Below are positions 35,074-43,076 of a stretch of DNA of 64,000 nucleotides, one piece after another (the stretch's first letter is position 1; each line of letters begins with the position of its first letter). This DNA is from DASPKM01 sp963817075 (GTDB lineage Bacteria > Bacteroidota > Bacteroidia > Chitinophagales > Chitinophagaceae), in NCBI GenBank assembly GCA_963817075.1, contig CAWFMT010000007.1, forward strand, positions 397,900-461,899, read 5' to 3'. The notes beneath the pieces were generated by a model. It saw nothing but the letters and a program-made list of their open reading frames with translations, had not been told where the DNA came from and made no database searches. Position numbers and translations under genes: made by a program.

Positions 35074-35661
35074 ATGGCAAAAATCAAAAGCGGAAAGAAT
35101 GGGACCAAGAAGGAGGTCATCATAGATAAGGCCACCAGGCTTTTCATGGAGAAAGGATTTGGATCCGCTTCTATGAGGGATATCGCGGAGCATGTTGGGG
35201 TTGAAGCAGCCAGTCTTTATAATCACATTCAATCAAAATCTGAAATTCTTCAGGATATATGCTTCAAAGTGGCAAATCAGTTCATTGCCCATCTTGATCA
35301 GGTTGAGATTAGCACTTCATCCGCCATCGAAAAAATGGAGATCCTTATCAGGTTTCACATCAGGATGATGCTTCAGCAATATGAAAGCATCTATATATCT
35401 GATCATGAATGGCGTCATTTGCCTGAGCCCTATCTTTCAAACTTCCTTAATCAAAGAAGACATTACCGCAAGAGATTGAGTGCAATAATCGAACAAGGAG
35501 TTCAATCAGGTGAAATGAAGCCCATCGAACCATATGTTGCTGTTCTTACAATTCTATCCGCGATCAGCGGTATAGAATCCTGGCATCGCTCCCGTAAGAC
35601 GATCACAGAATCGCAAATCGAAGAGAATATGACGAAATTCCTTGTGGAGGGGTTAAAGTAA
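35074..35661 (+). CDS. TetR family regulator, probable phenylacetate repressor
   Basis: A 195-residue TetR/AcrR protein with an N-terminal helix-turn-helix (KKEVIIDKATRLFMEKGFGSASMRDIAEHVGVEAASLYNHIQSKSEIL) and an all-helical ligand-binding half (STSSAIEKMEILIRFHIRMMLQQYESIY). I start it at the ATG at 35,074; a TTG 9 bp upstream is possible. It lies 4 bp before paaE in one unit. The palindrome CTAACAGTTGTTAG is found before both this gene and paaA, which suggests that it represses itself, paaE and the paaABC group, with a phenylacetyl-CoA-type inducer. That role is inferred from position and operator sharing. Confidence 0.85.
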   Translation: MAKIKSGKNGTKKEVIIDKATRLFMEKGFGSASMRDIAEHVGVEAASLYNHIQSKSEILQDICFKVANQFIAHLDQVEISTSSAIEKMEILIRFHIRMMLQQYESIYISDHEWRHLPEPYLSNFLNQRRHYRKRLSAIIEQGVQSGEMKPIEPYVAVLTILSAISGIESWHRSRKTITESQIEENMTKFLVEGLK

Positions 35662-35665
35662 TTCA

Positions 35666-36745
35666 ATGATCCATTTTCATCCACTCAAAATCAAAGAAGT
35701 CAGAAAGGAAACTGATGAATGTGTTTCCATTTTATTTGATGTGCCTGAAGACCTTAGAGAAAAATTCATCTTCAACCAGGGTCAAAGTCTGACAATGCGT
35801 ACGACCATCAATGGACAGGAAGTTCGAAGAACGTATTCAATCTGCAGCAGTCCCATGGAAAATCAATTAAGGGTTGCGATCAAAAAAATGGATGGTGGGC
35901 TTTTCTCCTCTTTTGCAAATACGGAACTGAGATCCGGCCAGGAATTGGAAGTCATGCCTCCGATTGGAAAATTCTACACCGAATTAAATAAGGAAAATCA
36001 GAAAAAATATCTGGCGTTCGCGGCAGGAAGCGGCATCACTCCTATTTTGTCTATAATAAAAACGACGCTTTCCAAAGAACCAAGGAGTAGTTTCATCTTG
36101 CTTTTTGGAAACAGAACTCGTTCAAGCATAATTTTTAAAGAAGAATTGGAAGCTCTGAAAAATAAATTCATTGACCGTTTCACGATCCATAATATTTTAA
36201 GTCGCGAGGTTACTGATGTCCCAATTTATCATGGAAGGATCGATAAAGAGAAATGTGAACTTATATTCAGTAGATTGATAGATCTGAAGAGTATCGATGA
36301 ATTTTTCTTATGTGGACCAGAAGAGATGATTTTTACTGTTAAGGATTTTTTGGCGGAGAAAAAAGTCGAGCCCAGGAAAATTCATTTTGAATTATTCACA
36401 GTCCCCGGACAGAAAACAATAGTAAATAAAGAACATTTAGAGAGTCGAAAAGAAGAGGGCCCGAAGAGCATGATCAGTGTAAAGCTTGATGGTATTCAAT
36501 TTGATTTTGAATTATCGAAGGCTGGAGATACAATCCTGGATGCGGCTTTGAAGCAGGGAGCTGATCTGCCTTTCGCATGTAAGGGAGGTGTTTGCACTAC
36601 CTGCAGGGCAAAGCTACTGAAAGGAGAAGTTGAGATGGATGTGAATTATGGTTTAGAACAGGAGGAGATCGAGGCTGGATTTATTCTTACCTGCCAATCA
36701 CATCCAAAGACCCCGGAAGTAATGGTTGATTTTGACGTTCGTTAA
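35666..36745 (+). CDS. paaE: Phenylacetyl-CoA epoxidase, reductase subunit PaaE
   Basis: A 359-residue electron-transfer protein with FAD and NAD domains of the ferredoxin-NADP reductase type (RRTYSICSSP, LAFAAGSGITPILSII, FFLCGPEEMI). A C-terminal plant-type 2Fe-2S ferredoxin domain has cysteines in PFACKGGVCTTCRA and LTCQSHP. It passes electrons from NADPH to the di-iron PaaABC epoxidase that converts phenylacetyl-CoA to the ring 1,2-epoxide. Its partners are 1.5-6 kb downstream. A gene-poor 1.2-kb stretch separates paaE from paaA. Confidence 0.93.
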   Translation: MIHFHPLKIKEVRKETDECVSILFDVPEDLREKFIFNQGQSLTMRTTINGQEVRRTYSICSSPMENQLRVAIKKMDGGLFSSFANTELRSGQELEVMPPIGKFYTELNKENQKKYLAFAAGSGITPILSIIKTTLSKEPRSSFILLFGNRTRSSIIFKEELEALKNKFIDRFTIHNILSREVTDVPIYHGRIDKEKCELIFSRLIDLKSIDEFFLCGPEEMIFTVKDFLAEKKVEPRKIHFELFTVPGQKTIVNKEHLESRKEEGPKSMISVKLDGIQFDFELSKAGDTILDAALKQGADLPFACKGGVCTTCRAKLLKGEVEMDVNYGLEQEEIEAGFILTCQSHPKTPEVMVDFDVR

Positions 36746-36778
36746 TACTTATATTTTCTCACTTATAAAATGATTACC

Positions 36779-36994
36779 ATGCAGAAAACAATTGGAATTG
36801 TACTGATCATTGCAGCCTTCGTTCTTGGATATTTCGGATATGAAAAAATGGAAGGTTCAAAGGCAGGGATCAAGATTGGCGACGTTGAAATCTCAGCTAA
36901 GGATAATAGTTCACAAGGTGCTGGCTATGCTTTGTTGGGTGGAGGTGCGCTTTGCTTGATTATTGGCGCGGTGATGGTAGCGAGGAAGAAATAA
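36779..36994 (+). CDS. Small DUF3185-like membrane protein
   Basis: A 71-residue protein with two hydrophobic stretches (IGIVLIIAAFVLGYFGY and YALLGGGALCLIIGAVMVA) around a short polar loop. The pattern fits the DUF3185 family of small two-helix membrane proteins. Start chosen at the inner ATG at 36,779 (MQKTIGIV), although an ATG at 36,770 is in frame. It is 33 bp after paaE; a link with phenylacetate breakdown is unproven. Confidence 0.55.
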   Translation: MQKTIGIVLIIAAFVLGYFGYEKMEGSKAGIKIGDVEISAKDNSSQGAGYALLGGGALCLIIGAVMVARKK

Positions 36995-37210
36995 ATTCCG
37001 AAGAGTGAGAGCGGAGAGCGTTGGTCGTTGGTCGTTGAAAGGCAATTCCTGGCGATTACTAAAATGTAACGTAGAGGTCGGAATGAAGGCGGAGAAAAGC
37101 GCAAAGAAGAAGTTAAATTGAAATTTGATATAGCTGATCCAATGGGTCTATTATTGGTGGCTTGCTATTAGTCAGCTTTTTTAGTACCTTAAATTTTTCA
37201 AATCTGAACT

Positions 37211-37297
37211 ATGCTAGTTCTCGAGACAATTTATTTGATTATTGGAGTCTGCTTCGTGATTGCGAGGTTTAAAAAACTTCGCAAAAAATATACCTGA
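37211..37297 (+). CDS. Possible 28-residue membrane peptide
   Basis: ATG at 37,211 gives MLVLETIYLIIGVCFVIARF followed by KKLRKKYT and a stop, a single hydrophobic helix with a basic tail. It lies in an otherwise empty stretch (36,995-37,389). No family is recognised and no clear promoter is seen; it may be chance. Confidence 0.25.
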   Translation: MLVLETIYLIIGVCFVIARFKKLRKKYT

Positions 37298-37389
37298 AGA
37301 CTATTATTTAGAACTACGACACTAACCAAGCAAGGCTAGTCTTAGAATGGTCTTCATCTAAAGTATAACGTTGACAAGATTTTTGTGGC

Positions 37390-37590
37390 CTAGTCGTCTG
37401 ATTCAGACTCAATCGCGTTATCGATTTCATTGTTCTTAGCCCGCCTCAATTTATCTAGCAATTGTTGTTGTATTTCTTGTAGATGTTCTCTTCTTTCCTG
37501 ACGTCTTAACCGCGCCCGACGGTTAAATGAGTGAAAAAGATAGATTGAAATTCCAAATGCAATAAGACCCCACGGAACATAAATAGTCAT
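37390..37590 (-). CDS. Possible small membrane protein
   Basis: A 66-residue frame with one N-terminal helix (VPWGLIAFGISIYLFHSF), a very basic segment (RRARLRRQERREH) and an acidic tail (NAIESESDD). The arrangement is protein-like, but no family is recognised. Confidence 0.4.
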   Translation of the reverse strand: MTIYVPWGLIAFGISIYLFHSFNRRARLRRQERREHLQEIQQQLLDKLRRAKNNEIDNAIESESDD

Positions 37591-37770
37591 TTGATTCGCT
37601 TTGAACTCGTTTCTTGAATAGATATTTACAATATAGAATTTTAGCTTAATCTACTTGCCATTTCGGGCGCGCTCGCTAGCTCAACCTTCACATAATCTCC
37701 AATTTTACGACAACATATATCCCTTGAGATTCTGGTGCCATAATTCCTAAATTGATACTTCCCTGATTTT

Positions 37771-37980
37771 TTAGAAAATTTCAAGGACTTTAAGCCCGGC
37801 ATATACAAGGGTGCCGCCCCATAATCGAAGGAGCCGCGGTCCTGCATGCCTTAGGTAAGGTTTCTGATCGTTTATCATTTTTTGCTTTGGGCTTTCTTTT
37901 TTGAAGCTATAGAAAATTAATGTTGCTCCTATAAAAAGCAGCAACATCCCAAAAAGCAACATTTTGTAATTCTTGGTCAC
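37771..37980 (-). CDS. Possible small membrane protein
   Basis: A 69-residue frame with a hydrophobic helix (MLLFGMLLLFIGATLIFYSF) after MTKNYK. It overlaps a second frame (37,641-37,847) that begins inside it. One frameshift could join them, so the stretch may be a decayed gene. The remaining gap up to 38,208 shows no gene. Confidence 0.3.
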   Translation of the reverse strand: MTKNYKMLLFGMLLLFIGATLIFYSFKKESPKQKMINDQKPYLRHAGPRLLRLWGGTLVYAGLKVLEIF

Positions 37981-38208
37981 TTCTCCCTTTTTTTATCCTC
38001 TTGGTTTAGCAGTCATCTACATCAGCTGCTGATATAACTTAATAGCATCTTGCAAACTGCCATTAATAGCTAAGTTACTTCCAGGTTATTGGCTCGTTCC
38101 TTTGCTTTTGCCATCAGTAAACTACAATATGGGGGGTCTTCGCTTATATTAATATCATTCGGAGTAACATCGTTAGTCCCAGCACATATAATATTGCCAA
38201 ATATTCCT

Positions 38209-38224
38209 ACTAACAGTTGTTAGT
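38209..38224. promoter_or_regulatory. Palindromic operator in front of paaA
   Basis: ACTAACAGTTGTTAGT, 7-bp arms around GT, holds the same 14-mer core as 35,045-35,058. It covers the TTG at 38,218-38,220 that is placed 20 bp from the -7 box TACATTTG, so a bound repressor would hide the -33 element. Confidence 0.82.
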
Positions 38225-38248
38225 ATTCGCCACATCTTTGTACATTTG
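38218..38248 (+). promoter_or_regulatory. Promoter of the paaA operon
   Basis: TTG (38,218-38,220), 20-bp spacer, TACATTTG (38,241-38,248), 17 bp before the paaA start codon. Confidence 0.65.
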
Positions 38249-38265
38249 TTCCTTAAAACTTTATC

Positions 38266-39222
38266 ATGCCTGTACATGAGTTGGAAAAGACCTTCCAGGA
38301 AAAGGTTGATGCTGAAATCCGCATCGAACCTAAGGACTGGATGCCTGAGAAATACCGACAAACATTGATACGTCAGATAAGTCAGCATGCTCATAGTGAA
38401 ATCGTGGGCATGCTACCTGAAGGAAATTGGATCACAAGAGCCCCATCGCTAAAAAGAAAGGCGATCCTTCTTGCAAAAGTGCAAGACGAAGCAGGGCATG
38501 GACTCTATTTATATTCTTCCGCAGAAACACTTGGGATCAGCAGGGAAGAAATGCTTGCACAACTTCATTCTGGCAAGGCGAAATATTCTTCAATATTTAA
38601 TTACCCTACACTTACATGGGCAGATATTGGTGCGATTGGGTGGCTTGTTGATGGAGCCGCTATCATGAATCAGGTTCCTCTTTGCCGGGCTTCTTATGGT
38701 CTCTACGCAAGAGCGATGGTGAGGATTTGCAAAGAAGAAAGTTTTCACCAGCGACAGGGATTTGAGATCCTCCTGGTACTCAGTAGAGGGAATGAAGCTC
38801 AAAGAAGAATGTGCCAGGATGCTATCAACAGATGGTGGTGGCCAAGTGTGATGATGTTCGGACCTAACGATGAAGCATCGCCGCACACTGCTCAAAGCAT
38901 GAAGTGGAAAATAAAAAGATTTACGAACGATGAATTGCGCCAGAAATTTATTGACGTCTGTGCTGAACAAGTGAAGATACTGGGCATGAACCTGCCGGAT
39001 CCATCACTAAAATGGAATGAAGAAAAGGGACATTATGATTTCGGACAAATTGATTGGGAAGAATTCTGGAATGTAATAAATGGAAACGGTCCATGTAATA
39101 AAGAGCGACTAGCCGCGCGTGTAAAGGCAGACGCTGATGGTGCTTGGGTCAGGGAGGCGGCCGTTGCATTTGCAGAAAAAAGGCAAAGGCGCGAATCTGC
39201 AAAAGATAGTATGGTTGCATAA
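38266..39222 (+). CDS. paaA: Phenylacetyl-CoA epoxidase, catalytic subunit PaaA
   Basis: A 318-residue ferritin-like di-iron oxygenase subunit. Iron-ligand motifs are visible in KVQDEAGHGLYLYS and CKEESFHQRQGFE, and WQWP-like segments are replaced by the usual INRWWWPSVMMFGPNDEASPHT. With PaaC it forms the core that epoxidises phenylacetyl-CoA. It is the first gene of the second paa unit and lies directly after an operator and promoter; paaB follows by 10 bp. Confidence 0.95.
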   Translation: MPVHELEKTFQEKVDAEIRIEPKDWMPEKYRQTLIRQISQHAHSEIVGMLPEGNWITRAPSLKRKAILLAKVQDEAGHGLYLYSSAETLGISREEMLAQLHSGKAKYSSIFNYPTLTWADIGAIGWLVDGAAIMNQVPLCRASYGLYARAMVRICKEESFHQRQGFEILLVLSRGNEAQRRMCQDAINRWWWPSVMMFGPNDEASPHTAQSMKWKIKRFTNDELRQKFIDVCAEQVKILGMNLPDPSLKWNEEKGHYDFGQIDWEEFWNVINGNGPCNKERLAARVKADADGAWVREAAVAFAEKRQRRESAKDSMVA

Positions 39223-39232
39223 AAAAAAATTT

Positions 39233-39592
39233 ATGAAAGATTTCATTCGGAAATATTATTATGGCGACATACAGGGTGAGGATAGTGGAAGTGGAAGTCA
39301 GCATGAAACTGGTACAGCATGGCCACTTTGGGAAGTATTCATCAGAACTAAGCAGGGGTTGGATCATAAGCATGTTGGAAGTCTGCATGCAGCTGATGAA
39401 AAGATGGCAATCGAAAATGCGCGGGATGTTTACACTCGCAGACAGGAAGGTATTAGTATCTGGGTGGTTGAGAGTAAGCATATTCATGCATCCAATCCAG
39501 ACGAGGCTGCAGAATTCTATGAACCGATGAATGATAAAGTTTACCGGCATCCTACGTTTTATGATTTACCGGATGCTTTAAAGCACATGTAA
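39233..39592 (+). CDS. paaB: Phenylacetyl-CoA epoxidase subunit PaaB
   Basis: A 119-residue structural subunit of the epoxidase complex: WPLWEVFIRTKQGLDHKHVGSLHAADEKMAIENARDVYTRRQEG is a near-complete family signature, followed by SIWVV. The start is the ATG at 39,233; the same frame is open back into paaA (39,137), but that part reads the paaA 3' end out of frame. Confidence 0.95.
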   Translation: MKDFIRKYYYGDIQGEDSGSGSQHETGTAWPLWEVFIRTKQGLDHKHVGSLHAADEKMAIENARDVYTRRQEGISIWVVESKHIHASNPDEAAEFYEPMNDKVYRHPTFYDLPDALKHM

Positions 39593-39599
39593 AAAGCAC

Positions 39600-39690
39600 T
39601 TAACCGCAAAGACGCCAGGACGCAAGGGTACGCTAGGATTAGGTCAAAAAACCTGGCGGAACCTTGCGCCTTTGTTTCCTGGCGGTTAAA
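39600..39690. repeat. Dispersed inverted repeat, full copy C
   Basis: TTAACCGC (39,600-39,607) and GCGGTTAA (39,682-39,689) enclose GACGCCAGGACGCAAGG and CTTGCGCC. It lies just after paaB, inside the operon. A CAACTATTC-family repeat in the other orientation follows at 39,703-39,745. Confidence 0.8.
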
Positions 39691-39864
39691 AAGTGACAAT
39701 ACTGTTGATTGGTTAATTGGTTGAATAGTTGATTTGTTGAATAACAAGATGAGAATAGGAAGAAGGAATTAATCGAAAATATCCTTTAAGTCAAGTTCGT
39801 TGAGCATAAATTGTACTACCCAATTTGTGTTGGGTTCTGTGAAAGAAAACAATTTACGGCTCAT

Positions 39865-40254
39865 ATGGATAACAAGAAATTCCAGAGTTTTACTCAACTC
39901 GAAGTTTGGCAAAAGTCTAGAATACTGAAAAAGGAGATCATGGAGTTGACATATTCATTTCCACCACATGAAAAGTACAGATTGTCGGATCAATTGATTC
40001 GGTCAACTAGATCAATAAATAGCAACATTTCTGAAGGACACGGGAGGTATACTTTTAAGGATCAAATACATTTTTGTATCCAAGCAAGAGGCTCGTTAAG
40101 TGAAACATATAATCATCTTATAGATGCTTTTGACTGCAACTATATATCCAAGCATCAGCTGGTATATTTCAAATCACTAATAGATGAAATTGGTGGATTA
40201 TTGAATGGATACATTTCTTACTTAAGAAGAAATATGCAAAAATTGGAAGTATAA
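39865..40254 (+). CDS. Four-helix-bundle (S23/23S intervening-sequence type) protein
   Basis: A 129-residue member of the four-helix-bundle protein family first found in 23S rRNA intervening sequences: FTQLEVWQKSRILKKEIMELT, RLSDQLIRSTRSINSNISEGHGRY, HFCIQARGSLSETYNHLIDA. The start ATG at 39,865 (MDNKKFQSF) suits the family; the frame is open from 39,811 only by chance. These small proteins form pentamers, and their role is unknown. It stands alone in the paa operon between paaB and paaC, 8 bp before paaC, beside dispersed repeats, so it looks like a passenger. Confidence 0.88.
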   Translation: MDNKKFQSFTQLEVWQKSRILKKEIMELTYSFPPHEKYRLSDQLIRSTRSINSNISEGHGRYTFKDQIHFCIQARGSLSETYNHLIDAFDCNYISKHQLVYFKSLIDEIGGLLNGYISYLRRNMQKLEV

Positions 40255-40262
40255 TTAAAGCA

Positions 40263-41117
40263 ATGGAGAATAGTCGTCAAAATACCGAATCAACAACTCA
40301 ACCATTCAACTATTCAACTCAATTGTTGATTACTTACACACTCCATCTTGCAGACAATGCCCTCATCCTGGGTCATAGAAACAGTGAATGGGCAGGACAT
40401 GGACCGATACTGGAACAGGATATTGCCATTTCAAATATTGCCCTCGACCTGATCGGACAGGCAAGAAATTTTTACCAATATGCAGCAGAGCTTAGTAATA
40501 ATGGTGGATCGGCAGATGGCAATATTATTATCGGACAAGAAAGACTCGTAACAGAAGATTCCCTTGCCTACCTGCGGGACGCTATCGATTTCAAAAATTG
40601 CCTCCTGGTTGAACAACCTAATGGCGATTGGGCAAAAACAATCCTCCGCCAATTTTTTTTCAGCGCATACCAATTTTATTTCTACCGTCAATTAATAAAT
40701 TCTTCGGATGAAAGATTATCTGCCATCGCTGAGAAAGCATTAAAGGAAGTCACCTATCATTTAAAATGGAGTGCAGAATGGGTGATCAGGTTAGGAGATG
40801 GAACTGAAGAAAGCCATCGCCGATTAAAGAATGCATTGGAAGACCTCTGGAGATTCACTTTTGAACTCACGAGGCCTGCAGAATATGAAACATCACTTGT
40901 TCAAAATAATATTGCTGGTAACCTATCCAATATCAAAGAGGAATGGAGCAAGAAAGTTTTTGAAATCCTTAGTGAAGCCAGAATCTGGAATGAGAATTTA
41001 AATTCTCAGGAGAGTTTTAATACAAATGGTAAAACTGGAAATCACACAGAGCATCTCGGTTTCATATTGGCTGAAATGCAATTTCTGCAAAGAGCCTATC
41101 CACGAGCGGAGTGGTGA
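40263..41117 (+). CDS. paaC: Phenylacetyl-CoA epoxidase subunit PaaC
   Basis: A 284-residue ferritin-like partner of PaaA: YTLHLADNALILGHRNSEW, GPILEQDIAISNIALDLIGQARNFYQYAAEL, RQFFFSAYQFYFY, YHLKWSAEWVIRLGDGTEES. The N-terminal about 20 residues (ENSRQNTESTTQPFNYSTQ) are not family-like. They are read from a CAACTCAACCATTCAACTATTC repeat, so an intergenic repeat seems to have been taken into the gene, or translation really starts further in, near LLITYTLHL. Confidence 0.94.
   Translation: MENSRQNTESTTQPFNYSTQLLITYTLHLADNALILGHRNSEWAGHGPILEQDIAISNIALDLIGQARNFYQYAAELSNNGGSADGNIIIGQERLVTEDSLAYLRDAIDFKNCLLVEQPNGDWAKTILRQFFFSAYQFYFYRQLINSSDERLSAIAEKALKEVTYHLKWSAEWVIRLGDGTEESHRRLKNALEDLWRFTFELTRPAEYETSLVQNNIAGNLSNIKEEWSKKVFEILSEARIWNENLNSQESFNTNGKTGNHTEHLGFILAEMQFLQRAYPRAEW
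40291..40328. repeat. CAACTATTC-family repeat inside the 5' end of paaC
   Basis: CAACAACTCAACCATTC and CAACTATTCAACTCAATTG match the family at 29,471 and 4,144. It codes for the unusual first residues of PaaC. Confidence 0.6.
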
Positions 41118-41120
41118 AAT

Positions 41121-41189
41121 GTTGATTGGTTGATTGGTTGATTGGTTGATTGGTTGATTGGTTGATTGGTTGATTGGTTGATTGGTTGA
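41121..41189. repeat. GTTGATTG microsatellite, about 8.6 units
   Basis: The 8-bp unit GTTGATTG is repeated eight times and then GTTGA. It begins 3 bp after the paaC stop, in the gap before paaD. Such an array is prone to change in length. Confidence 0.95.
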
Positions 41190-41201
41190 ATCGATAAGAC
41201 C

Positions 41202-41240
41202 CTAGCGCAACCTTGCGCCATGGCGCCTTAGCGGTTAAAT
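41202..41240. repeat. Half copy of the dispersed AACCGC repeat
   Basis: AGCGCAACCTTGCGCC then GCCTTAGCGGTTAAA, ending 12 bp before the paaD start. Confidence 0.7.
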
Positions 41241-41252
41241 TTTAGGACTTTT

Positions 41253-41759
41253 ATGAACTTATCTGTTGCTTCTGAGACCGAAAAGAAAATCTGGAATATC
41301 CTGGAACAAATTTTTGATCCGGAGATTCCCGTATTGTCAATTGTCGATCTCGGAATCATTCGCAAAGTAGAATTCAAAAATAACATACCCATCATCACTA
41401 TTACCCCCACTTACTCAGGCTGTCCGGCCATGGATGTCATTAAAATGAGTATACGGTTTAAATTAATTGAGGAAGGTTATAAAGATTTCCAGCTCGAAAC
41501 AATTCTATCTCCAGCCTGGAATACAGACTGGATGTCAGAAAAAGGGAAACAACAATTAAAAGCTTTTGGGATCGCGCCGCCAAACTCATCACAAACAGTT
41601 TGTACACCAGAGTTGTTTCAGCAGGAAGAGGTTGTTCAATGTCCCCGCTGCAATTCATACCACACTCGCATGATCAGCAGATTTGGATCAACGGCCTGCA
41701 AAGCTTTATACAAATGCATGGACTGCTTAGAGCCCTTCGACTATTTCAAATGCCATTGA
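41253..41759 (+). CDS. paaD: Phenylacetate degradation protein PaaD (iron-sulfur assembly factor)
   Basis: A 168-residue PaaD: an N-terminal DUF59/MIP18 domain (IWNILEQIFDPEIPVLSIVDLGIIRKVEF ... TPTYSGCPAMDVI) and a C-terminal zinc-ribbon-like cysteine set (CPRCNSYHTRM and YKCMDCLEPFDYFKCH). PaaD is thought to help mature the Fe-S cluster of PaaE. It follows the repeat-filled gap after paaC. Confidence 0.93.
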   Translation: MNLSVASETEKKIWNILEQIFDPEIPVLSIVDLGIIRKVEFKNNIPIITITPTYSGCPAMDVIKMSIRFKLIEEGYKDFQLETILSPAWNTDWMSEKGKQQLKAFGIAPPNSSQTVCTPELFQQEEVVQCPRCNSYHTRMISRFGSTACKALYKCMDCLEPFDYFKCH

Positions 41760-41806
41760 CCTTGCTATATCAGAATTGAATTTAGATTTGCAATACAACT
41801 ATCAAT

Positions 41807-42580
41807 ATGTCTTCCATACTTTTTGAAGTGAGAGAGAACGTCGGAATCATAACTTTAAACCGTCCTGATAAATTAAATTCCTTCAACCGTGAGATGGCAC
41901 TGCTGCTGCAATCAAAACTGGATGAATGCATTTCAGACGACATCCGTGCTGTTTATATTACTGGTGCGGGTAAGGCATTTTCTGCAGGACAAGACCTGGC
42001 TGAAGTTTCAGATCCTGACGGGCCAAGCTTTGACACCATACTCTCTGAACATTATAACCCCATTGTAACAAGGATACGTTTCCTTCAAAAGCCAGTGATC
42101 GCAGCCGTGAATGGCGTAGCCGCTGGAGCAGGCGCAAATATTGGATTGGTCTGTGATATTGTGGTTGCTTCTTCATCTGCCTCATTCCTACAGGCTTTTT
42201 CTAAAATAGGATTGATACCTGATAGTGGTGGAACTCATACCCTTCCAAGATTAATTGGCTGGCAAAAGGCTTCAGCCTTAATGATGCTTGGAGAAAAAAT
42301 CCCAGCAGCTGAGGCAGAAAGAATCGGAATGATCTATAAGGTGATCCCGGATGAACAATTCAAAGAACAGTCTTTTAACATCGCCATTACTCTTGCTAAA
42401 ATGCCAACTCTCGGACTTGCATATACGAAAGAGGCGTTGCTTCTTTCAATGACCAACTCATTTCAAAATCAATTGCAGGATGAGGATATTCTTCAGAAAA
42501 GAGCTGCAGAAACAGAGGACTACCAGGAAGGAGTGAAAGCATTTCTTGAAAAGAGAACCGCAGTTTTCAAAGGAAAATAA
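41807..42580 (+). CDS. paaG: Enoyl-CoA hydratase/isomerase family, probable epoxyphenylacetyl-CoA isomerase PaaG
   Basis: A 257-residue crotonase-fold enzyme: GIITLNRPDKLNSFNREM, VYITGAGKAFSAGQDLAE, KPVIAAVNGVAAGAGANIGLVCDIVVASSSASF, and KIGLIPDSGGTHTLPRLIG with an acidic residue at the isomerase position. PaaG turns the ring 1,2-epoxide into the oxepin-CoA. The position after paaD makes PaaG more likely than PaaF (hydratase), but the two are paralogues and sequence alone is not decisive. Confidence 0.88.
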   Translation: MSSILFEVRENVGIITLNRPDKLNSFNREMALLLQSKLDECISDDIRAVYITGAGKAFSAGQDLAEVSDPDGPSFDTILSEHYNPIVTRIRFLQKPVIAAVNGVAAGAGANIGLVCDIVVASSSASFLQAFSKIGLIPDSGGTHTLPRLIGWQKASALMMLGEKIPAAEAERIGMIYKVIPDEQFKEQSFNIAITLAKMPTLGLAYTKEALLLSMTNSFQNQLQDEDILQKRAAETEDYQEGVKAFLEKRTAVFKGK

Positions 42581-42644
42581 TATTCTGAGTTGTCATGCAT
42601 AAATAATTTTCCTGAATTGATTTTCAAATTCGAAAAAAAGCATC

Positions 42645-43076
42645 ATGCCAGATTCTCAAAACACCCTTGCAAATTCTGTAGTTTCCCATATGATGAAGAA
42701 TGATTACTTCAGTCAATGGATGGGAGTGGAAGTGCTTGATGTTTCGGAAGGATATAGTCGCATCAGAATGAGCATCCGCAAAGAAATGGTAAATGGATTC
42801 GGAATTGTGCATGGTGGAATTCCATTTTCTCTTGCTGATAGTGCGTTTGCATTTGCATGCAATAACAGGAATAATCTTTCTGTTGCGCTTGACGTGACGA
42901 TCACATTTACAAAGGCAGTAAACATCGGTGACGTACTTACAGCTGAAGCAAAAGAAGTTCATAACGGAAGGAGTACGGGTGTTTACCTTATCTCAGTCTT
43001 CAATCAGAATAATCAGCAGGTTGCTTTATTTAAAGGAACTTGTTTCAGAACTGGAAAAGTATTGATAGCATCATGA
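42645..43076 (+). CDS. paaI: Phenylacetic acid degradation thioesterase PaaI
   Basis: A 143-residue hotdog-fold thioesterase: YFSQWMGVEVLDVSEGYSRIRMSI, VNGFGIVHGGIPFSLADSAFAFACNN (active-site HGG-x-x-F and Asp), VALDVTITFTKAVNIGDVLTAEAKEV. It hydrolyses stalled hydroxyphenylacetyl-CoA intermediates. Its stop overlaps the paaY start (ATGA at 43,073-43,076). Confidence 0.92.
   Translation: MPDSQNTLANSVVSHMMKNDYFSQWMGVEVLDVSEGYSRIRMSIRKEMVNGFGIVHGGIPFSLADSAFAFACNNRNNLSVALDVTITFTKAVNIGDVLTAEAKEVHNGRSTGVYLISVFNQNNQQVALFKGTCFRTGKVLIAS

Noticed and set aside
37641..37847. Open frame of 68 codons on the minus strand
   Set aside because: No start region, no family; probably a decayed or shadow continuation of the small membrane-protein frame at 37,771-37,980.
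41121..41189. GTTGATTG array as a CRISPR or origin
   Set aside because: Pure 8-bp microsatellite with no spacers and no DnaA boxes or replication genes beside it.
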